Below are positions 6,617 to 14,564 of a DNA stretch of 64,000 bases, one piece after another (within the stretch, counting starts at the first letter, position 1; each line of letters begins with the position of its first letter). Below the pieces are notes generated by a model that saw only the letters and a list, made by a program, of their open reading frames with translations, was not told the DNA's origin and made no database searches. Made by a program: the position numbers and the translations under genes. Source of the DNA: a virus; the IMG/VR virus record IMGVR_UViG_3300044766_000192, positions 16,420-80,419 of that record; one strand, given 5' to 3'.

Positions 6617-7675
6617 CTAGCTGGTTGGTTTGGTCAACAACGCATGTACGTCATCCCGGCGCGCGTCATCGATGAATCTACCCGGACGCACGGCCCCTTT
6701 CACCGGCACGTGCTTGCCGGTCATTGTTTCGATCCAAGTCGTCTCACTGCGCCCCCACTTCCGCCGCCACGCTTCTGCCTCGGCTATCGTGAGCGGTCGC
6801 GGGGCATCTACGATTGCGCGAACCGGGACAATTTTACCGTTACGCCGCGTGACGAGCATATACGCGACACGGTAACCCTCAGTGCTCGGCCGCGATTCGA
6901 GGTTGCGTCGTGCGTCGTACGCCATCAATGCCGGACCTGCGAACTTCGGCGAGATCAGCATCCCGATCGGCCCGAGTAGCTGGCGCTTCTTGAGCGCGCT
7001 CAGCGCGTAGCCGACGACCACGATCCCGACGACGCCGATCCCGGCGATGATCAGGCCCTTCTTGATCTTGCTGCTCGTGCTCGATGTCGAGGTCAGAGCT
7101 TGTGCAAGCGCTTGCGCAGTTGGCAACGCAGCGGCGTACGTGAAATGAACGCCGTCACCGGTTCGGCCTTCGAGCACGGACAGTGGCCGAGCATCGATCG
7201 TCTTGTCGGCGCCGAAGACGTTCTGCATGACGCTGAAGACGTCGGGCGCGAGCGCGTTCATGCTCTCGCTCCTGCCGACGTAGGTCATCGGGCCGATTGC
7301 CCAGACCTCGGCGCCCATGCCGGCGTACGCGTCGCGGATCTGCGTCATCGCTTGCTGGGTGTTACCGAGATCTCGGCCAAGATCGTTGGTCCCGAGCATG
7401 ACAATGACTTTGGTTGGCTGAAAAGCTGCGTCAGCAGCGACGAGATCATTGACAGGCTCGTTGTAGACGAACGAGATCGCCGAGCGGCCGATCTTAGCGT
7501 CGATCTGAGCCGCGCTGGCACCTTGTTCGAGCAACATGCTCGCGAGCAGGTCACCGGGTACGGAGCTAGCTCGATTCGATCCTTGTGTGACGATTTGGAT
7601 TGTCGGCGCAGAATCGGGATCGGGATGGCTGAGGCTATCTCCAATCACAAGTATTCGTTCGCCTTGGACGTCCAC
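6617..7675 (-). CDS. SGNH/GDSL hydrolase with internal membrane span
   Basis: A 352-residue protein. The N-terminal half is an SGNH hydrolase: block I ILVIGDSLS with nucleophile Ser14, block III VMLGTNDLG, and block V DGVHFT with Asp and His. Such enzymes deacylate lipids or cell-wall sugars. A Ser/Thr linker leads to one span at about 208-230 (GLIIAGIGVVGIVVVGYAL), followed by a basic 120-residue domain with RRNLESRPSTEGYRVAYMLV. The enzyme would therefore sit on one side of a membrane and the basic domain on the other, as expected for a virion-membrane enzyme acting on the host envelope. GTG start. Confidence 0.8.
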   Translation of the reverse strand: MDVQGERILVIGDSLSHPDPDSAPTIQIVTQGSNRASSVPGDLLASMLLEQGASAAQIDAKIGRSAISFVYNEPVNDLVAADAAFQPTKVIVMLGTNDLGRDLGNTQQAMTQIRDAYAGMGAEVWAIGPMTYVGRSESMNALAPDVFSVMQNVFGADKTIDARPLSVLEGRTGDGVHFTYAAALPTAQALAQALTSTSSTSSKIKKGLIIAGIGVVGIVVVGYALSALKKRQLLGPIGMLISPKFAGPALMAYDARRNLESRPSTEGYRVAYMLVTRRNGKIVPVRAIVDAPRPLTIAEAEAWRRKWGRSETTWIETMTGKHVPVKGAVRPGRFIDDARRDDVHALLTKPTS

Positions 7676-7682
7676 AAGCTAC

Positions 7683-8015
7683 CTACGCGCGAGCCTTGCG
7701 CTTGCTGATTGCATAACCGATACCCCCGATCAAACCCAACGCGCCGACAAGAATCGCAAGCGGCTTCCAGCCGATGCTTTCGAGTGACGTCGCCATGCCG
7801 GCTTGAGCCGGCCCTACAGCCAGCGCTGGGTAGCAGGCGCCGTTTTGAAGGACATAGCCCGGTGCGCAAGTCCGCGTAACAGGATCTGGGTCAAATGCGA
7901 TTTCGCCACCTGTGGCGGTCAGTGCACAGATCGGATCGTTCGGGTCGTAGCTCGGGCTGCCTGGCGTACACGGATCATTCTCGTCGATGATGTCAGCCAG
8001 GCCGATCGTGATCAT
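7683..8015 (-). CDS. small protein with C-terminal membrane anchor
   Basis: A 110-residue protein: MITIGLADIIDENDP start, a Pro/Cys-rich outer part with four Cys (DPCTPGSP, DPICALT, TCAPGYVL, GACYPA), then one span at about 85-103 and the tail SKRKARA. The layout, Cys-bonded head plus C-terminal anchor plus basic tail, recurs in this window. Starts leaderless from a class B element. Precedes the SGNH hydrolase in the same operon. Confidence 0.65.
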   Translation of the reverse strand: MITIGLADIIDENDPCTPGSPSYDPNDPICALTATGGEIAFDPDPVTRTCAPGYVLQNGACYPALAVGPAQAGMATSLESIGWKPLAILVGALGLIGGIGYAISKRKARA

Positions 8016-8033
8016 GGGCCCCAGGCTATCACA
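8013..8033 (-). promoter_or_regulatory. class B leaderless promoter
   Basis: TGTGATAGCCT, then seven bases, then ATG at 8015, reading leftwards. Confidence 0.6.
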
Positions 8034-8056
8034 GGCGGGCTGTCAAGAATGCCAAC

Positions 8057-8272
8057 TCACGCGCGATGAGGGCTTGTCGACAAGCTCGCCGGGAATCGAC
8101 CCAGTGCGCGAAGGATCAGCGCAGCATGATCGGTGTCGTTGTCGCAGCAACCGCACGCGGTGCTGTTCACGATCATGTCGAGGAGCGTGTCCGTGATGCG
8201 ATCAAGATTCGCGCGTAGCTTGGCTAGTTCGCCATCAAGGCGTGCAATTTCGGCTTGGTCTGGATTGTTCAT
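8057..8272 (-). CDS. small coiled-coil protein with Cys cluster
   Basis: A 71-residue protein. Residues 5-35 form a heptad-like helix (EIARLDGELAKLRANLDRITD), then CGCC near residue 45 and a short helix. Start at the ATG that overlaps the hydroxylase stop by four bases; a GTG 12 bases upstream is less likely. Function unknown. Confidence 0.55.
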   Translation of the reverse strand: MNNPDQAEIARLDGELAKLRANLDRITDTLLDMIVNSTACGCCDNDTDHAALILRALGRFPASLSTSPHRA

Positions 8273-8925
8273 CACTCGCTCCACATGCGTAGAAGGTTCA
8301 TCGCGGTCTTCGCGAGCATGTCTGTTTCGGGTGTCTTGCCGTGCCTATGAAACAGGGCGCCACGAGCGGCATCGAGATCGAGTAACAACTCGCGTTTGTC
8401 TGCATCTCGGACGTAGCTCTGAGCCCAGCCGACAGCCGCGAGCCGAGTGCCACGTGTGACCGCATTGACGCGATGGATCGCCGTCGCAGCGTAGACAAAC
8501 ATGCAACCAGCTTCGAGCTTGATGGTTGTCTCCATGCCAGGTCTCTCGATGACTAGCTCGCCGCCTTCGTAGCTTTCGGGCTCTGACAAGAACAGCGTGA
8601 ACGCAACGTCTCGGCGTTGGTCGCCGCCGTTCATCATCGCGTTGTCGACGTGGGGGCCGTAGTAATCCCCGGGTTCGTACTTCGAGAATAGAACCTGGAA
8701 TAGTTTTGGGCGAACCGCCGCCTCGAAGATTTTGTTAGCCCTGCAGCTAGAAACTATCGTGTTCCAGTAGTCGAGCACGTCGGATTGATGTGCTTGCTTG
8801 TTGTGTTTGATGGGCGCCGCCGTGACTCCAGCGGTTTGCTTGCCGTCGACGAATCGAGCTTTATCCAGGCCCCTGCGAACCCCGGCGATCTCGGACGCCG
8901 GCAAGATGTCTTTGATTTCGATCAT
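8272..8925 (-). CDS. PKHD-type 2-oxoglutarate/Fe(II) hydroxylase
   Basis: A 217-residue protein with the prolyl/lysyl-hydroxylase fold of the YbiX/PiuC type. The iron ligands are visible as HVD (His92, Asp94) and His151, and Arg161 in RGTRLAAVGW binds 2-oxoglutarate. FTLFLSEPESYEGGELVI is the family's hallmark strand-loop. It should couple decarboxylation of 2-oxoglutarate to hydroxylation of a protein side chain. Because the same genome encodes two collagen-like proteins rich in Pro, these are candidate substrates. It overlaps the genes on both sides by four bases. Confidence 0.85.
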   Translation of the reverse strand: MIEIKDILPASEIAGVRRGLDKARFVDGKQTAGVTAAPIKHNKQAHQSDVLDYWNTIVSSCRANKIFEAAVRPKLFQVLFSKYEPGDYYGPHVDNAMMNGGDQRRDVAFTLFLSEPESYEGGELVIERPGMETTIKLEAGCMFVYAATAIHRVNAVTRGTRLAAVGWAQSYVRDADKRELLLDLDAARGALFHRHGKTPETDMLAKTAMNLLRMWSE

Positions 8926-9152
8926 TGGATCACGGTGGTCACTGGTAGCGGCACGGGAGTTTCCTGGACCTCTTTGGCCTCTGCAAGTTGGGGTGCTTCA
9001 CCCGGAGCCTGCAAGCGCAGTTGATCTTTCAGCTGTTCGATCTCTAGCTGAAGCCGATATTCAAGTGCGTCCGTACGCCGTCGCGTCCATTCGACCGCGA
9101 ACAACACAGCAAAAAACACCGTCAGAGTTTGAAACAAAGTTGTTACGAGCAT
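8922..9152 (-). CDS. small protein with N-terminal membrane span and coiled coil
   Basis: A 76-residue protein: residues 1-20 form one span (MLVTTLFQTLTVFFAVLFAV), then a charged helix RLQLEIEQLKDQLRL and a Pro/Glu tail. The topology (N-in anchor plus periplasmic helix) is that of inner-membrane spanin or holin-accessory proteins, but no family match is claimed. An alternative GTG start lies at 9158. Confidence 0.55.
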   Translation of the reverse strand: MLVTTLFQTLTVFFAVLFAVEWTRRRTDALEYRLQLEIEQLKDQLRLQAPGEAPQLAEAKEVQETPVPLPVTTVIQ

Positions 9153-9154
9153 GG

Positions 9155-9301
9155 TCACTCCACGAGATAGACTTCAAGCAAGATGACGTAGCCGAGCAGG
9201 ATGAGCGGAAACAGCACGGCTTCGCCGATGAGCGCAGCGCCGAACAGCCCGGCACGTGTGCCGTCGTTCAGACAGTTCAGCCACCAGCTCATCGGGTTCA
9301 T
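9155..9301 (-). CDS. small hydrophobic membrane protein
   Basis: A 48-residue protein (MNPMSWWLNCLNDG, then a long hydrophobic stretch FGAALIGEAVLFPLILLGYV and ILLEVYLVE). The span is long enough for one or two passes. Its ATG overlaps the following gene's stop by four bases and its own stop overlaps the next start region, so it fits perfectly in the operon. With the next gene it could form a holin or lysis pair; this is speculative. Confidence 0.55.
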   Translation of the reverse strand: MNPMSWWLNCLNDGTRAGLFGAALIGEAVLFPLILLGYVILLEVYLVE

Positions 9302-9570
9302 GGCGCCGCCCACCCACTCGGTAGTTCGCGATCATCGACGAGCGCGCAATGTCGTGCGAGCGCACGTTTGATCTCGATCGGTGCGTCGTCACCGAGCAGT
9401 CGCGCGGCATCGAGCACGACCCGAGCCGCATCAAGCTCCATCATCATGGACGCGATAGCGTTGAACGCTTCGTGCTGAACGTGCCAGGGCTCGCTGTGCC
9501 GCAAGATTTCGATCTGCATGCCACTGCTCTTGTTGAACGTGTACTTTCCGTTGTCGACGCGAACGCTCAT
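9298..9570 (-). CDS. small helical protein
   Basis: A 90-residue protein (MSVRVDNGKYTFNKSSGMQIEIL...) with a helical C-terminal half (DAARVVLDAARLLGD, IKRALARHCALVDD). The ATG at 9570 is preceded by AGAGGAG at a good distance, so the longer in-frame reading is rejected. No known domain. Confidence 0.55.
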   Translation of the reverse strand: MSVRVDNGKYTFNKSSGMQIEILRHSEPWHVQHEAFNAIASMMMELDAARVVLDAARLLGDDAPIEIKRALARHCALVDDRELPSGWAAP

Positions 9571-9749
9571 GGCTTTCGACTCCTCTTTATTTCGGTGAGC
9601 AAGATCCACGCGCAGGCCGGACAGAGCCTGATGCGCTGTGCCTGTACGGGATCATTTCCTTGCCCGACCTCGATCGTATTTGTCGGCTCGGCGCTGCAAC
9701 CGTTGCAACCGCCTTGTTGCTTGCCTGTGGGGTACCAGCGGACGCTCAT
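9567..9749 (-). CDS. small zinc-ribbon protein
   Basis: A 60-residue protein with two CxxC knuckles, CNGC at 15-18 and CPAC near 43-46, the spacing of a zinc ribbon. Overlaps both neighbours by four bases. Such proteins in phages are often DNA-binding or structural; no function is assigned. Confidence 0.55.
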   Translation of the reverse strand: MSVRWYPTGKQQGGCNGCSAEPTNTIEVGQGNDPVQAQRIRLCPACAWILLTEIKRSRKP

Positions 9750-10015
9750 CGAATGATTCTCCTGTCTGGCGCCATGGTGATGTGTTCTGGCGGTCCGACA
9801 TCCATTCCATATTGCCGTGTAGGGACGAACGGGATGAATGCGAAGCGTCGCCCGTCCTTTTGCACTGAGCCGTACTCCGCAGATGTCGAATCGACGACGA
9901 CGCCTCGTGCCTGCGTTTCAACGATACGATGTGCGATTAGCTTGAGGCCCCACGTGACTACATCGCCAACCTTGAATTTCTTGGCGAGCTTTTTCTGAAC
10001 GGCTCGACAACTCAC
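9746..10015 (-). CDS. small beta-rich protein with KOW/SH3-like start
   Basis: An 89-residue protein whose KFKVGDVVTWG and HRIVETQARGVVVD strands resemble small SH3/KOW barrels used to bind nucleic acids or peptides. GTG start overlapping the recombinase stop. Downstream end overlaps the zinc-ribbon gene. Assignment to a fold is by eye only. Confidence 0.5.
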   Translation of the reverse strand: MSCRAVQKKLAKKFKVGDVVTWGLKLIAHRIVETQARGVVVDSTSAEYGSVQKDGRRFAFIPFVPTRQYGMDVGPPEHITMAPDRRIIR

Positions 10016-10902
10016 GGTTTCTTCCCCTTCCTGAATTCGGCGAGCTGGCCGGCAACGGCCTTGCCGCGCGAGCCTCGGTCGTATCGACGGGTCGTCTTGG
10101 AGTCACTGTGATGGACCGATGCCTGGATCTCGTACTCTGGGAGCCCGGCGTCGTAGCAAGCCGTGATGAACGCAGCACGGAAGCAGTGCGGATGAACGTT
10201 CTTGGCTCCGACGGCTTTGGCGCGTTCGTTGACGAGCTTGTTGATGGTGAGGGGATTCAGCGGTCGAATACCATCGGCGCCCGGAAACATGAATTCGGAC
10301 GGTGGGGCAAGCCCTAGCCAGCGATCGATCGCTTCGATCGTGCTCTCGGGTAACTTGCTCTCGACTTCGTTGTCACCTTTGACGATGGCTCGCAGAATCC
10401 CATCGAAGTAGTCGGCTCGCTTGAGTGCCGCGATAGATGCACGGCGCAGCCCAGTGTCATAGAGCAGCCGTAGGATCGCCGCATCGCGCGCTCCGCGAGT
10501 CTTGTCGAGATCTGCGACGGCGTTTGCGATCATCGCCTCGGCGTCGTCAGCCGCCACGAGCCGCGTCTTGTTGACTGTGGACTCGGGGGGCCACGCCAGG
10601 ACGCTGGGATGGAACGGGTTCGAGGTGACGACGCGACCCGCTAGCAGCACGCGGTAGATTCCCGATAGCGATGCGAGCGCGCGGCGGGCGCTCCCACGCG
10701 ACAAGCCATCCCGAAACGCCGCTGCTGCGCTGAGCGGTGGCGAAATCGGCTTGCATCCGAATCGCTTGCAGAATTCAACCCAGTGATGCAAATCGGCTTG
10801 ATACGCCTTCCGAGTGTTATCGGATCGTTTCGCGGCGATCAACGAAAGCGCTGCGCTTTCGAATTCGTCGACGGAGATTCGGATGAGAGCTTGGTCGGAC
10901 AT
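10012..10902 (-). CDS. tyrosine recombinase (integrase/Xer type)
   Basis: A 296-residue protein. Residues 1-100 form a SAM-like arm domain (RSDNTRKAYQADLHHWVEFC). The catalytic domain shows Arg I in YDTGLRRASIAAL, a beta-hairpin Lys, the box HPHCFRAAF (HxxR), and VHHSDSKTTRRYD with the final His and the tyrosine nucleophile. It should cut and rejoin DNA at a specific site for integration, excision or multimer resolution. An AGGAG site lies 14 bases before the ATG. A block of words shared with the 19-kb region lies just upstream. Confidence 0.85.
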   Translation of the reverse strand: MSDQALIRISVDEFESAALSLIAAKRSDNTRKAYQADLHHWVEFCKRFGCKPISPPLSAAAAFRDGLSRGSARRALASLSGIYRVLLAGRVVTSNPFHPSVLAWPPESTVNKTRLVAADDAEAMIANAVADLDKTRGARDAAILRLLYDTGLRRASIAALKRADYFDGILRAIVKGDNEVESKLPESTIEAIDRWLGLAPPSEFMFPGADGIRPLNPLTINKLVNERAKAVGAKNVHPHCFRAAFITACYDAGLPEYEIQASVHHSDSKTTRRYDRGSRGKAVAGQLAEFRKGKKP

Positions 10903-10919
10903 GGGGGATCGAAATAACT

Positions 10920-10960
10920 CCTAGTTATGTTAATGGCCCTGATCTACTAGTAAACCATGA
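10920..10960. promoter_or_regulatory. candidate operator or recombination site upstream of the recombinase
   Basis: Contains TTATGTTAATG (10925-10935), CCCTGATCTAC (10937-10947) and TAAACCATG (10951-10959). The first word recurs directly at 19009-19019, and the other two recur inverted at 18997-19007 and 19102-19110. Confidence 0.4.
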
Positions 10961-11397
10961 CGGTTTTTAGACTGCCCGGCCTTCACTGTCACACGGATAA
11001 TCTGAGCGGGATCTCGCTTCAGATATCGGATTGCAGCTTTCAGGCTTTTAACCGAGTCGTGAAAGAAGCCAATTCCTAGGTTGCAGCGCAAACAAAGCAA
11101 GCCTCGAATCCGATTGGTCGCGTGGCAATGATCCAAGCTCAGGCGGCGTGTTTCGGATCTCTTACAGATTGCGCATTGACCCTTCTGCTTTTTGAACAAG
11201 TAGGCGTACAGCCATTTGCTTTTCAGCCCCTTGTTGGTGTGCTTGCGCTGATACGCAGCGGCCCGCAACTTTGCGGCCCCGCGCGCTACACCTGCAGCGA
11301 TCTCACGTTCAATGATTGATTCGTCGCGTTGTTTCGCTAAAGCCCTGAGGCGTGCCTTGAAATCACGTCGAAATCTCTTCAGTTTTGCCTGTTCCAT
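10930..11397 (-). CDS. recombination endonuclease VII-like nuclease
   Basis: A 155-residue protein. After a basic helical N-terminus it carries the endonuclease VII signature: CAICKRSETRRLSLDHCHATNR with a zinc CxxC and the DHCH active-site motif, then RGLLCLRCNLGIGFF with the second CxxC and the conserved Asn. T4 endonuclease VII resolves branched DNA before packaging; homologues also act in homing. An AGGAA site precedes the ATG. Confidence 0.85.
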   Translation of the reverse strand: MEQAKLKRFRRDFKARLRALAKQRDESIIEREIAAGVARGAAKLRAAAYQRKHTNKGLKSKWLYAYLFKKQKGQCAICKRSETRRLSLDHCHATNRIRGLLCLRCNLGIGFFHDSVKSLKAAIRYLKRDPAQIIRVTVKAGQSKNRHGLLVDQGH

Positions 11398-11406
11398 AAA
11401 CAGTTC

Positions 11407-11739
11407 CTAGTTCCGAGCTTTAGCTACTACCGCATCGTGTGTGGCTACCCACTGCTCGCAGAGCTTGTCGATCAGCTTCTTATCGGTCACGAGCTTGCCG
11501 TGAATTGCATCCGGTGGCGGCACGCACAAGTCAACCGTGTTGGCCTGCACTTCGCCACCAGGGTTCACACCGAGTGCGTGCGAGAGCTGAACGGCTGTGA
11601 TCATCCCGCGAGCTTGAATGATCGTGACGCCGAGAAACCCGGTGTCATCAGCAAATGAAAGATGCCACCACAGCGCGGGTTCGCTTGTTTCTTTGGCCAG
11701 ATACTCCGCGATGCGCTTTTGGCGTTCCTTGTCTTTCAT
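11407..11739 (-). CDS. unknown protein, 110 residues
   Basis: Starts MKDKERQKRIAEYLAKETSEPALWWHLSFAD. The WWHLSFAD-GFLGVTIIQARG part is reminiscent of small uncharacterised phage proteins, and the C-terminal half ends in a helix. The ATG overlaps the preceding gene's stop by four bases, so the longer in-frame reading is rejected. Confidence 0.55.
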   Translation of the reverse strand: MKDKERQKRIAEYLAKETSEPALWWHLSFADDTGFLGVTIIQARGMITAVQLSHALGVNPGGEVQANTVDLCVPPPDAIHGKLVTDKKLIDKLCEQWVATHDAVVAKARN

Positions 11740-12560
11740 GATTTGGGCTCTCCTGGGTACTGGCCTTGCTTGATCCGAGCCTTGCGCATAGCTTCCGTGC
11801 CCTTCCGATAGGATCGGATGCGTTCCAAAAGCTCGTAATAGGGCCCAGGAAGCGATACGGCTACCCAAGATGAGATCGCGCCTTCGACTTGAGCGAGTAG
11901 TCCGTCGACTCTGATTCGTTCATCAGCGAGTCCAAGCGAGTAATCCTGTGGTTGAATGTGATTGCGTGATTCGATACACGCACAAAGTACTTTCAGTTCC
12001 TCGGCGAGAGCATCACGTTGTGTCCTAGCCTCATCGCGCTCTTTGCGGAATATTTGTTCGCAAGAATGAGCGGCTTGCATCGATGCGAATGCCCCATCGA
12101 ACTGCGCTCTGGCCTCATCGCGCTGTACCTTGACCGCTTCGCGTTCTTGACGCAGTTGTAGCGCCCGTTCCGAGTTGGCGCGAGAGTCCTTAGAAAGAGT
12201 GCTGACAGCGACGTCGAGCTGCTTCACGCGCACGCGGAGACGATTGATCTCCGCATCGCGCTCGGCAAGCAATTGAGCGTTGATCAACGGTTGATCGAGC
12301 CACGGCATCCGACGCCACTCTTCTTTCGTCTCGGGCTCTTCGCCTTCGGGCAAGAACACGAGCGTGTCGAATATGAGCCCATGGCTGTTGTGCTCGATGA
12401 CCCAAGCGAGCAGCCGAGTATGGGATGGAAAGCTCGATCGCTTCGTGATGCACTCGCCGCCGGGATGTCCGTAGGCACCGCCGAGATCGGTTCCCTGCCA
12501 CGGCATCTGATCGCCACAGCGAGAACAGGTGATCGTTCCCCTTTCAATGGACGAGGGCAT
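11736..12560 (-). CDS. coiled-coil protein with N-terminal zinc knuckle
   Basis: A 274-residue protein. Near the N-terminus CSRCGDQMPW and a later Cys suggest a zinc site. Residues about 95-210 form a long coiled coil (ERDAEINRLRVRVKQL, RQEREAVKVQRDEARAQ). The C-terminal 60 residues are globular. GTG at 12566 is an alternative start. Function unknown; possibly a scaffold. Confidence 0.6.
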   Translation of the reverse strand: MPSSIERGTITCSRCGDQMPWQGTDLGGAYGHPGGECITKRSSFPSHTRLLAWVIEHNSHGLIFDTLVFLPEGEEPETKEEWRRMPWLDQPLINAQLLAERDAEINRLRVRVKQLDVAVSTLSKDSRANSERALQLRQEREAVKVQRDEARAQFDGAFASMQAAHSCEQIFRKERDEARTQRDALAEELKVLCACIESRNHIQPQDYSLGLADERIRVDGLLAQVEGAISSWVAVSLPGPYYELLERIRSYRKGTEAMRKARIKQGQYPGEPKS

Positions 12561-13059
12561 GTTCACTCCAGAACTTGGTTGAAGCTTCGAGATCTTTGCA
12601 GCTCGGATCGCCGGGCTCTTGCGGTGTCAACGGGCCACCAAACGCTGTGAACAGGATGCAAGCGTGCTTGATCTTGCCGTTGTGGTCGCACATCGGGCAG
12701 CCTTCGTGCCCTGACTGGAGCCCGGGAATCGGGCCAGAGAAGATAGGGATCATCGGACAAGGTTCTTCGTGCGGCCCTGCGATCACGGTGACGAGCCGCG
12801 TCGTGCGAACGCCGAGTCGCTGTACGATGCGCGACTTCCACGCACGCGATCCACGCACGCCGTAGCTGACCTCAGACTCGGCGATCGGCTCGTCGCCCAT
12901 GATCGGCCCGTAGAGCCCGCACGGCACCGAGCCCAGCTCTGGGGGCAACTCGATTGTCTCGATGAAGAACGAGTCACGAGTCGCGAATCGCTCGAAGATG
13001 TAAGCGATCTGAGCCTCGGTGAGCCCGTGGTCTAGATGCGATTCGGGATGGCGCTTCAT
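12544..13059 (-). CDS. unknown protein with CPMC motif
   Basis: A 171-residue protein (MKRHPESHLDHGLTEAQIAYIFERF...). It contains a central segment CGLYGPIMGDEPIAESEV with RGSRAWKSR and a late Cys cluster (GCPMCDHNGK, HACILF). The ATG at 13059 overlaps the preceding stop (AAATGA), so it is preferred to a longer reading. Similar host-encoded proteins are unknown to me. Confidence 0.55.
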   Translation of the reverse strand: MKRHPESHLDHGLTEAQIAYIFERFATRDSFFIETIELPPELGSVPCGLYGPIMGDEPIAESEVSYGVRGSRAWKSRIVQRLGVRTTRLVTVIAGPHEEPCPMIPIFSGPIPGLQSGHEGCPMCDHNGKIKHACILFTAFGGPLTPQEPGDPSCKDLEASTKFWSEHALVH

Positions 13060-13367
13060 TTCTTGGTGCTCCGCGATTTGTAGGTTGGGGCTCCGTAGAC
13101 TGGCGGCTCTTGGATGGACCAACGTCGAGGAGACGCTGAATGGCCGAAGACTTCAGGCTTGGCGTCCTTCGCTCGCGCTAGTCCAGCCACTGCGATCAGC
13201 GCGAGCCCGAGCTGTTCGGCTTCGTCTGGGGTAAATGTCCCTTCGAATGAGGGTGTAACGGCATTCATCGTGAACATCGTGACTACGCGCTCGTTATCAA
13301 GCGAAACGGTCTCTTCGACGCCGATCTCAGCGCCATTATCGAGCCTAACGATTCGTTGAGCGCTCAT
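13056..13367 (-). CDS. unknown protein, 103 residues
   Basis: Starts MSAQRIVRLDNGAEIGVEETVSL; two beta hairpins are followed by a helix (DEAEQLGLALIAVAGLARA) and a basic tail. AAGGAGCGCCG lies just before the ATG. Same operon as its neighbours with four-base overlaps. No domain recognised. Confidence 0.55.
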   Translation of the reverse strand: MSAQRIVRLDNGAEIGVEETVSLDNERVVTMFTMNAVTPSFEGTFTPDEAEQLGLALIAVAGLARAKDAKPEVFGHSASPRRWSIQEPPVYGAPTYKSRSTKK

Positions 13368-13588
13368 CGGCGCTCCTTGCGGTAGTCATTGACGAACTTG
13401 TAGCCCTGTGCTGACGCGACGTCTTGATCAGGGGGATGCGCGACGACCTTGCAGCGAATCTCGTGGCCGTATGCATGGGGTAACGCGTGGGTCATGATGC
13501 TGTGCGCGCGATCGTCAGTCAGATCAAAACCGTCTTCGACCCACGTCTCGCTGACTTCGATCTCGACGGTCCACTTGAAGAATTTCAT
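13364..13588 (-). CDS. unknown small acidic protein
   Basis: A 74-residue protein (MKFFKWTVEIEVSETWVEDGFDL...), beta strand-rich at first, then a helix DDRAHSIMTHALPHAYGHE. The layout resembles small phage proteins of unknown role. Start overlaps the preceding stop by four bases. Confidence 0.55.
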   Translation of the reverse strand: MKFFKWTVEIEVSETWVEDGFDLTDDRAHSIMTHALPHAYGHEIRCKVVAHPPDQDVASAQGYKFVNDYRKERR

Positions 13589-13764
13589 TTGCACGCCTCC
13601 TCGCAGCGCTCGCACGGATGGTGCAAGCAATGGATGTGGTGATCGGGCTTCGCGCAGCACGCTGCGCCCGCAGCCATCGGCGGATACTTGAATCCGCACG
13701 TGTGGCAGACGAGCCGCCAGTGCTTGGGCAAGATTCCGCACGTGTGCTCGTTTCTTGTTCTCAC
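13585..13764 (-). CDS. small Cys/His-rich protein
   Basis: A 59-residue protein with CHTCG, AACCAK, HHIHCLHHPCERCEEAC: ten Cys and several His, enough for two zinc sites. I use the GTG at 13764; there is no clear ribosome site, so the exact start is uncertain. The 3' end overlaps the next gene by four bases. Confidence 0.45.
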   Translation of the reverse strand: MRTRNEHTCGILPKHWRLVCHTCGFKYPPMAAGAACCAKPDHHIHCLHHPCERCEEACK

Positions 13765-13843
13765 GTGCGAATCTTGATCATGAGCTGGGTTGATGCCGCG
13801 AGCGGCGCGCTGATGTCGTTGCTCCCCGGCCGTTCGCAGAGCT

Positions 13844-14227
13844 TCACGGAGATACACTTGCGTCGATCTGCCTGCCACAGACGCTGATCTTCGTGAATCC
13901 GCCATCTGGGTTTGGGCAGATGAAGACGCCGCACGTATTGTCGGGGAAGCTTGGTAGCGCGCACGCGCGCAGGGCATCTTCATCGGGCAAGAGCGCGCAG
14001 CACGGATCAATTGCAGTCGCGTCGAGCTTGCTGTCGATCGCAGCGTCGGGCTCTGAGCCAGATAGTACGCACTGCGATCCGTTGCATTCGCAGACGTGTC
14101 GCGACGTGCAAGGCAAAAAACCTGTGCAGCCAAGCTCGGCGCAGGTTTCAAGCTTGTTGTCGCCACATGCTTGCAGCGTGAGCACGATGAAGAACCACAT
14201 CCATCGAATAAGCTTTTTGATGATCAC
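13844..14227 (-). CDS. putative lipoprotein, Cys-rich
   Basis: A 127-residue protein with a signal sequence (KKLIRWMWFFIVLTLQAC) and a lipobox LQAC at residues about 17-20, so it should be lipid-anchored. The mature part has many Cys (CAELGCTGFLPC, CECNGSQC, CCALLP) and an Asp/Ala-rich stretch PDAAIDSKLDATAIDP typical of lipoproteins of Myxococcota. GTG start preceded by AAAGGAG. It could be a virus-encoded surface or superinfection-exclusion lipoprotein. Confidence 0.7.
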   Translation of the reverse strand: MIIKKLIRWMWFFIVLTLQACGDNKLETCAELGCTGFLPCTSRHVCECNGSQCVLSGSEPDAAIDSKLDATAIDPCCALLPDEDALRACALPSFPDNTCGVFICPNPDGGFTKISVCGRQIDASVSP

Positions 14228-14246
14228 GGTTGTCTCCTTTTGGGAT

Positions 14247-14564
14247 CTAAACGCACTCGATGCAGCAGAGACCGCTGACGACGACCCCGAGCGCGCAATG
14301 GTCCATCGATACGCAGCATTCGTTTGGGTTGATCGCGGCGCACTCCGCGTTCGTCGTGCAAGAAATCGGGCTGTCGATCGGCGGCGCGTCTGGTACATGA
14401 CTATCTGTTCGTCCATCCGAGCAGGCATCACATGGCAGCGCGTCGTAGTGGATCTCCTGTAGGTTGAACAGCTGATCGCACGCCGCGAGCGCAAACAGCA
14501 ACCCAGCGTACGCCCAGAATGCGTACAGCCCAGTAACGCGCTTGAATCCGGCACGTGGCTTCAT
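14247..14564 (-). CDS. putative lipoprotein with Cys-rich tail
   Basis: A 105-residue protein: basic start KPRAGFKR, hydrophobic span, lipobox LAAC at about residue 29. The mature part includes CDACSDGRTDSHVPDAPPIDSP and ends in a CCVSMDHC-like Cys cluster. The PDAPPIDS spacer suggests an origin in, or adaptation to, a myxobacterial host. It lies just upstream of the other lipoprotein; the two could be paralogous decoys or outer-membrane lysis proteins. Confidence 0.7.
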   Translation of the reverse strand: MKPRAGFKRVTGLYAFWAYAGLLFALAACDQLFNLQEIHYDALPCDACSDGRTDSHVPDAPPIDSPISCTTNAECAAINPNECCVSMDHCALGVVVSGLCCIECV

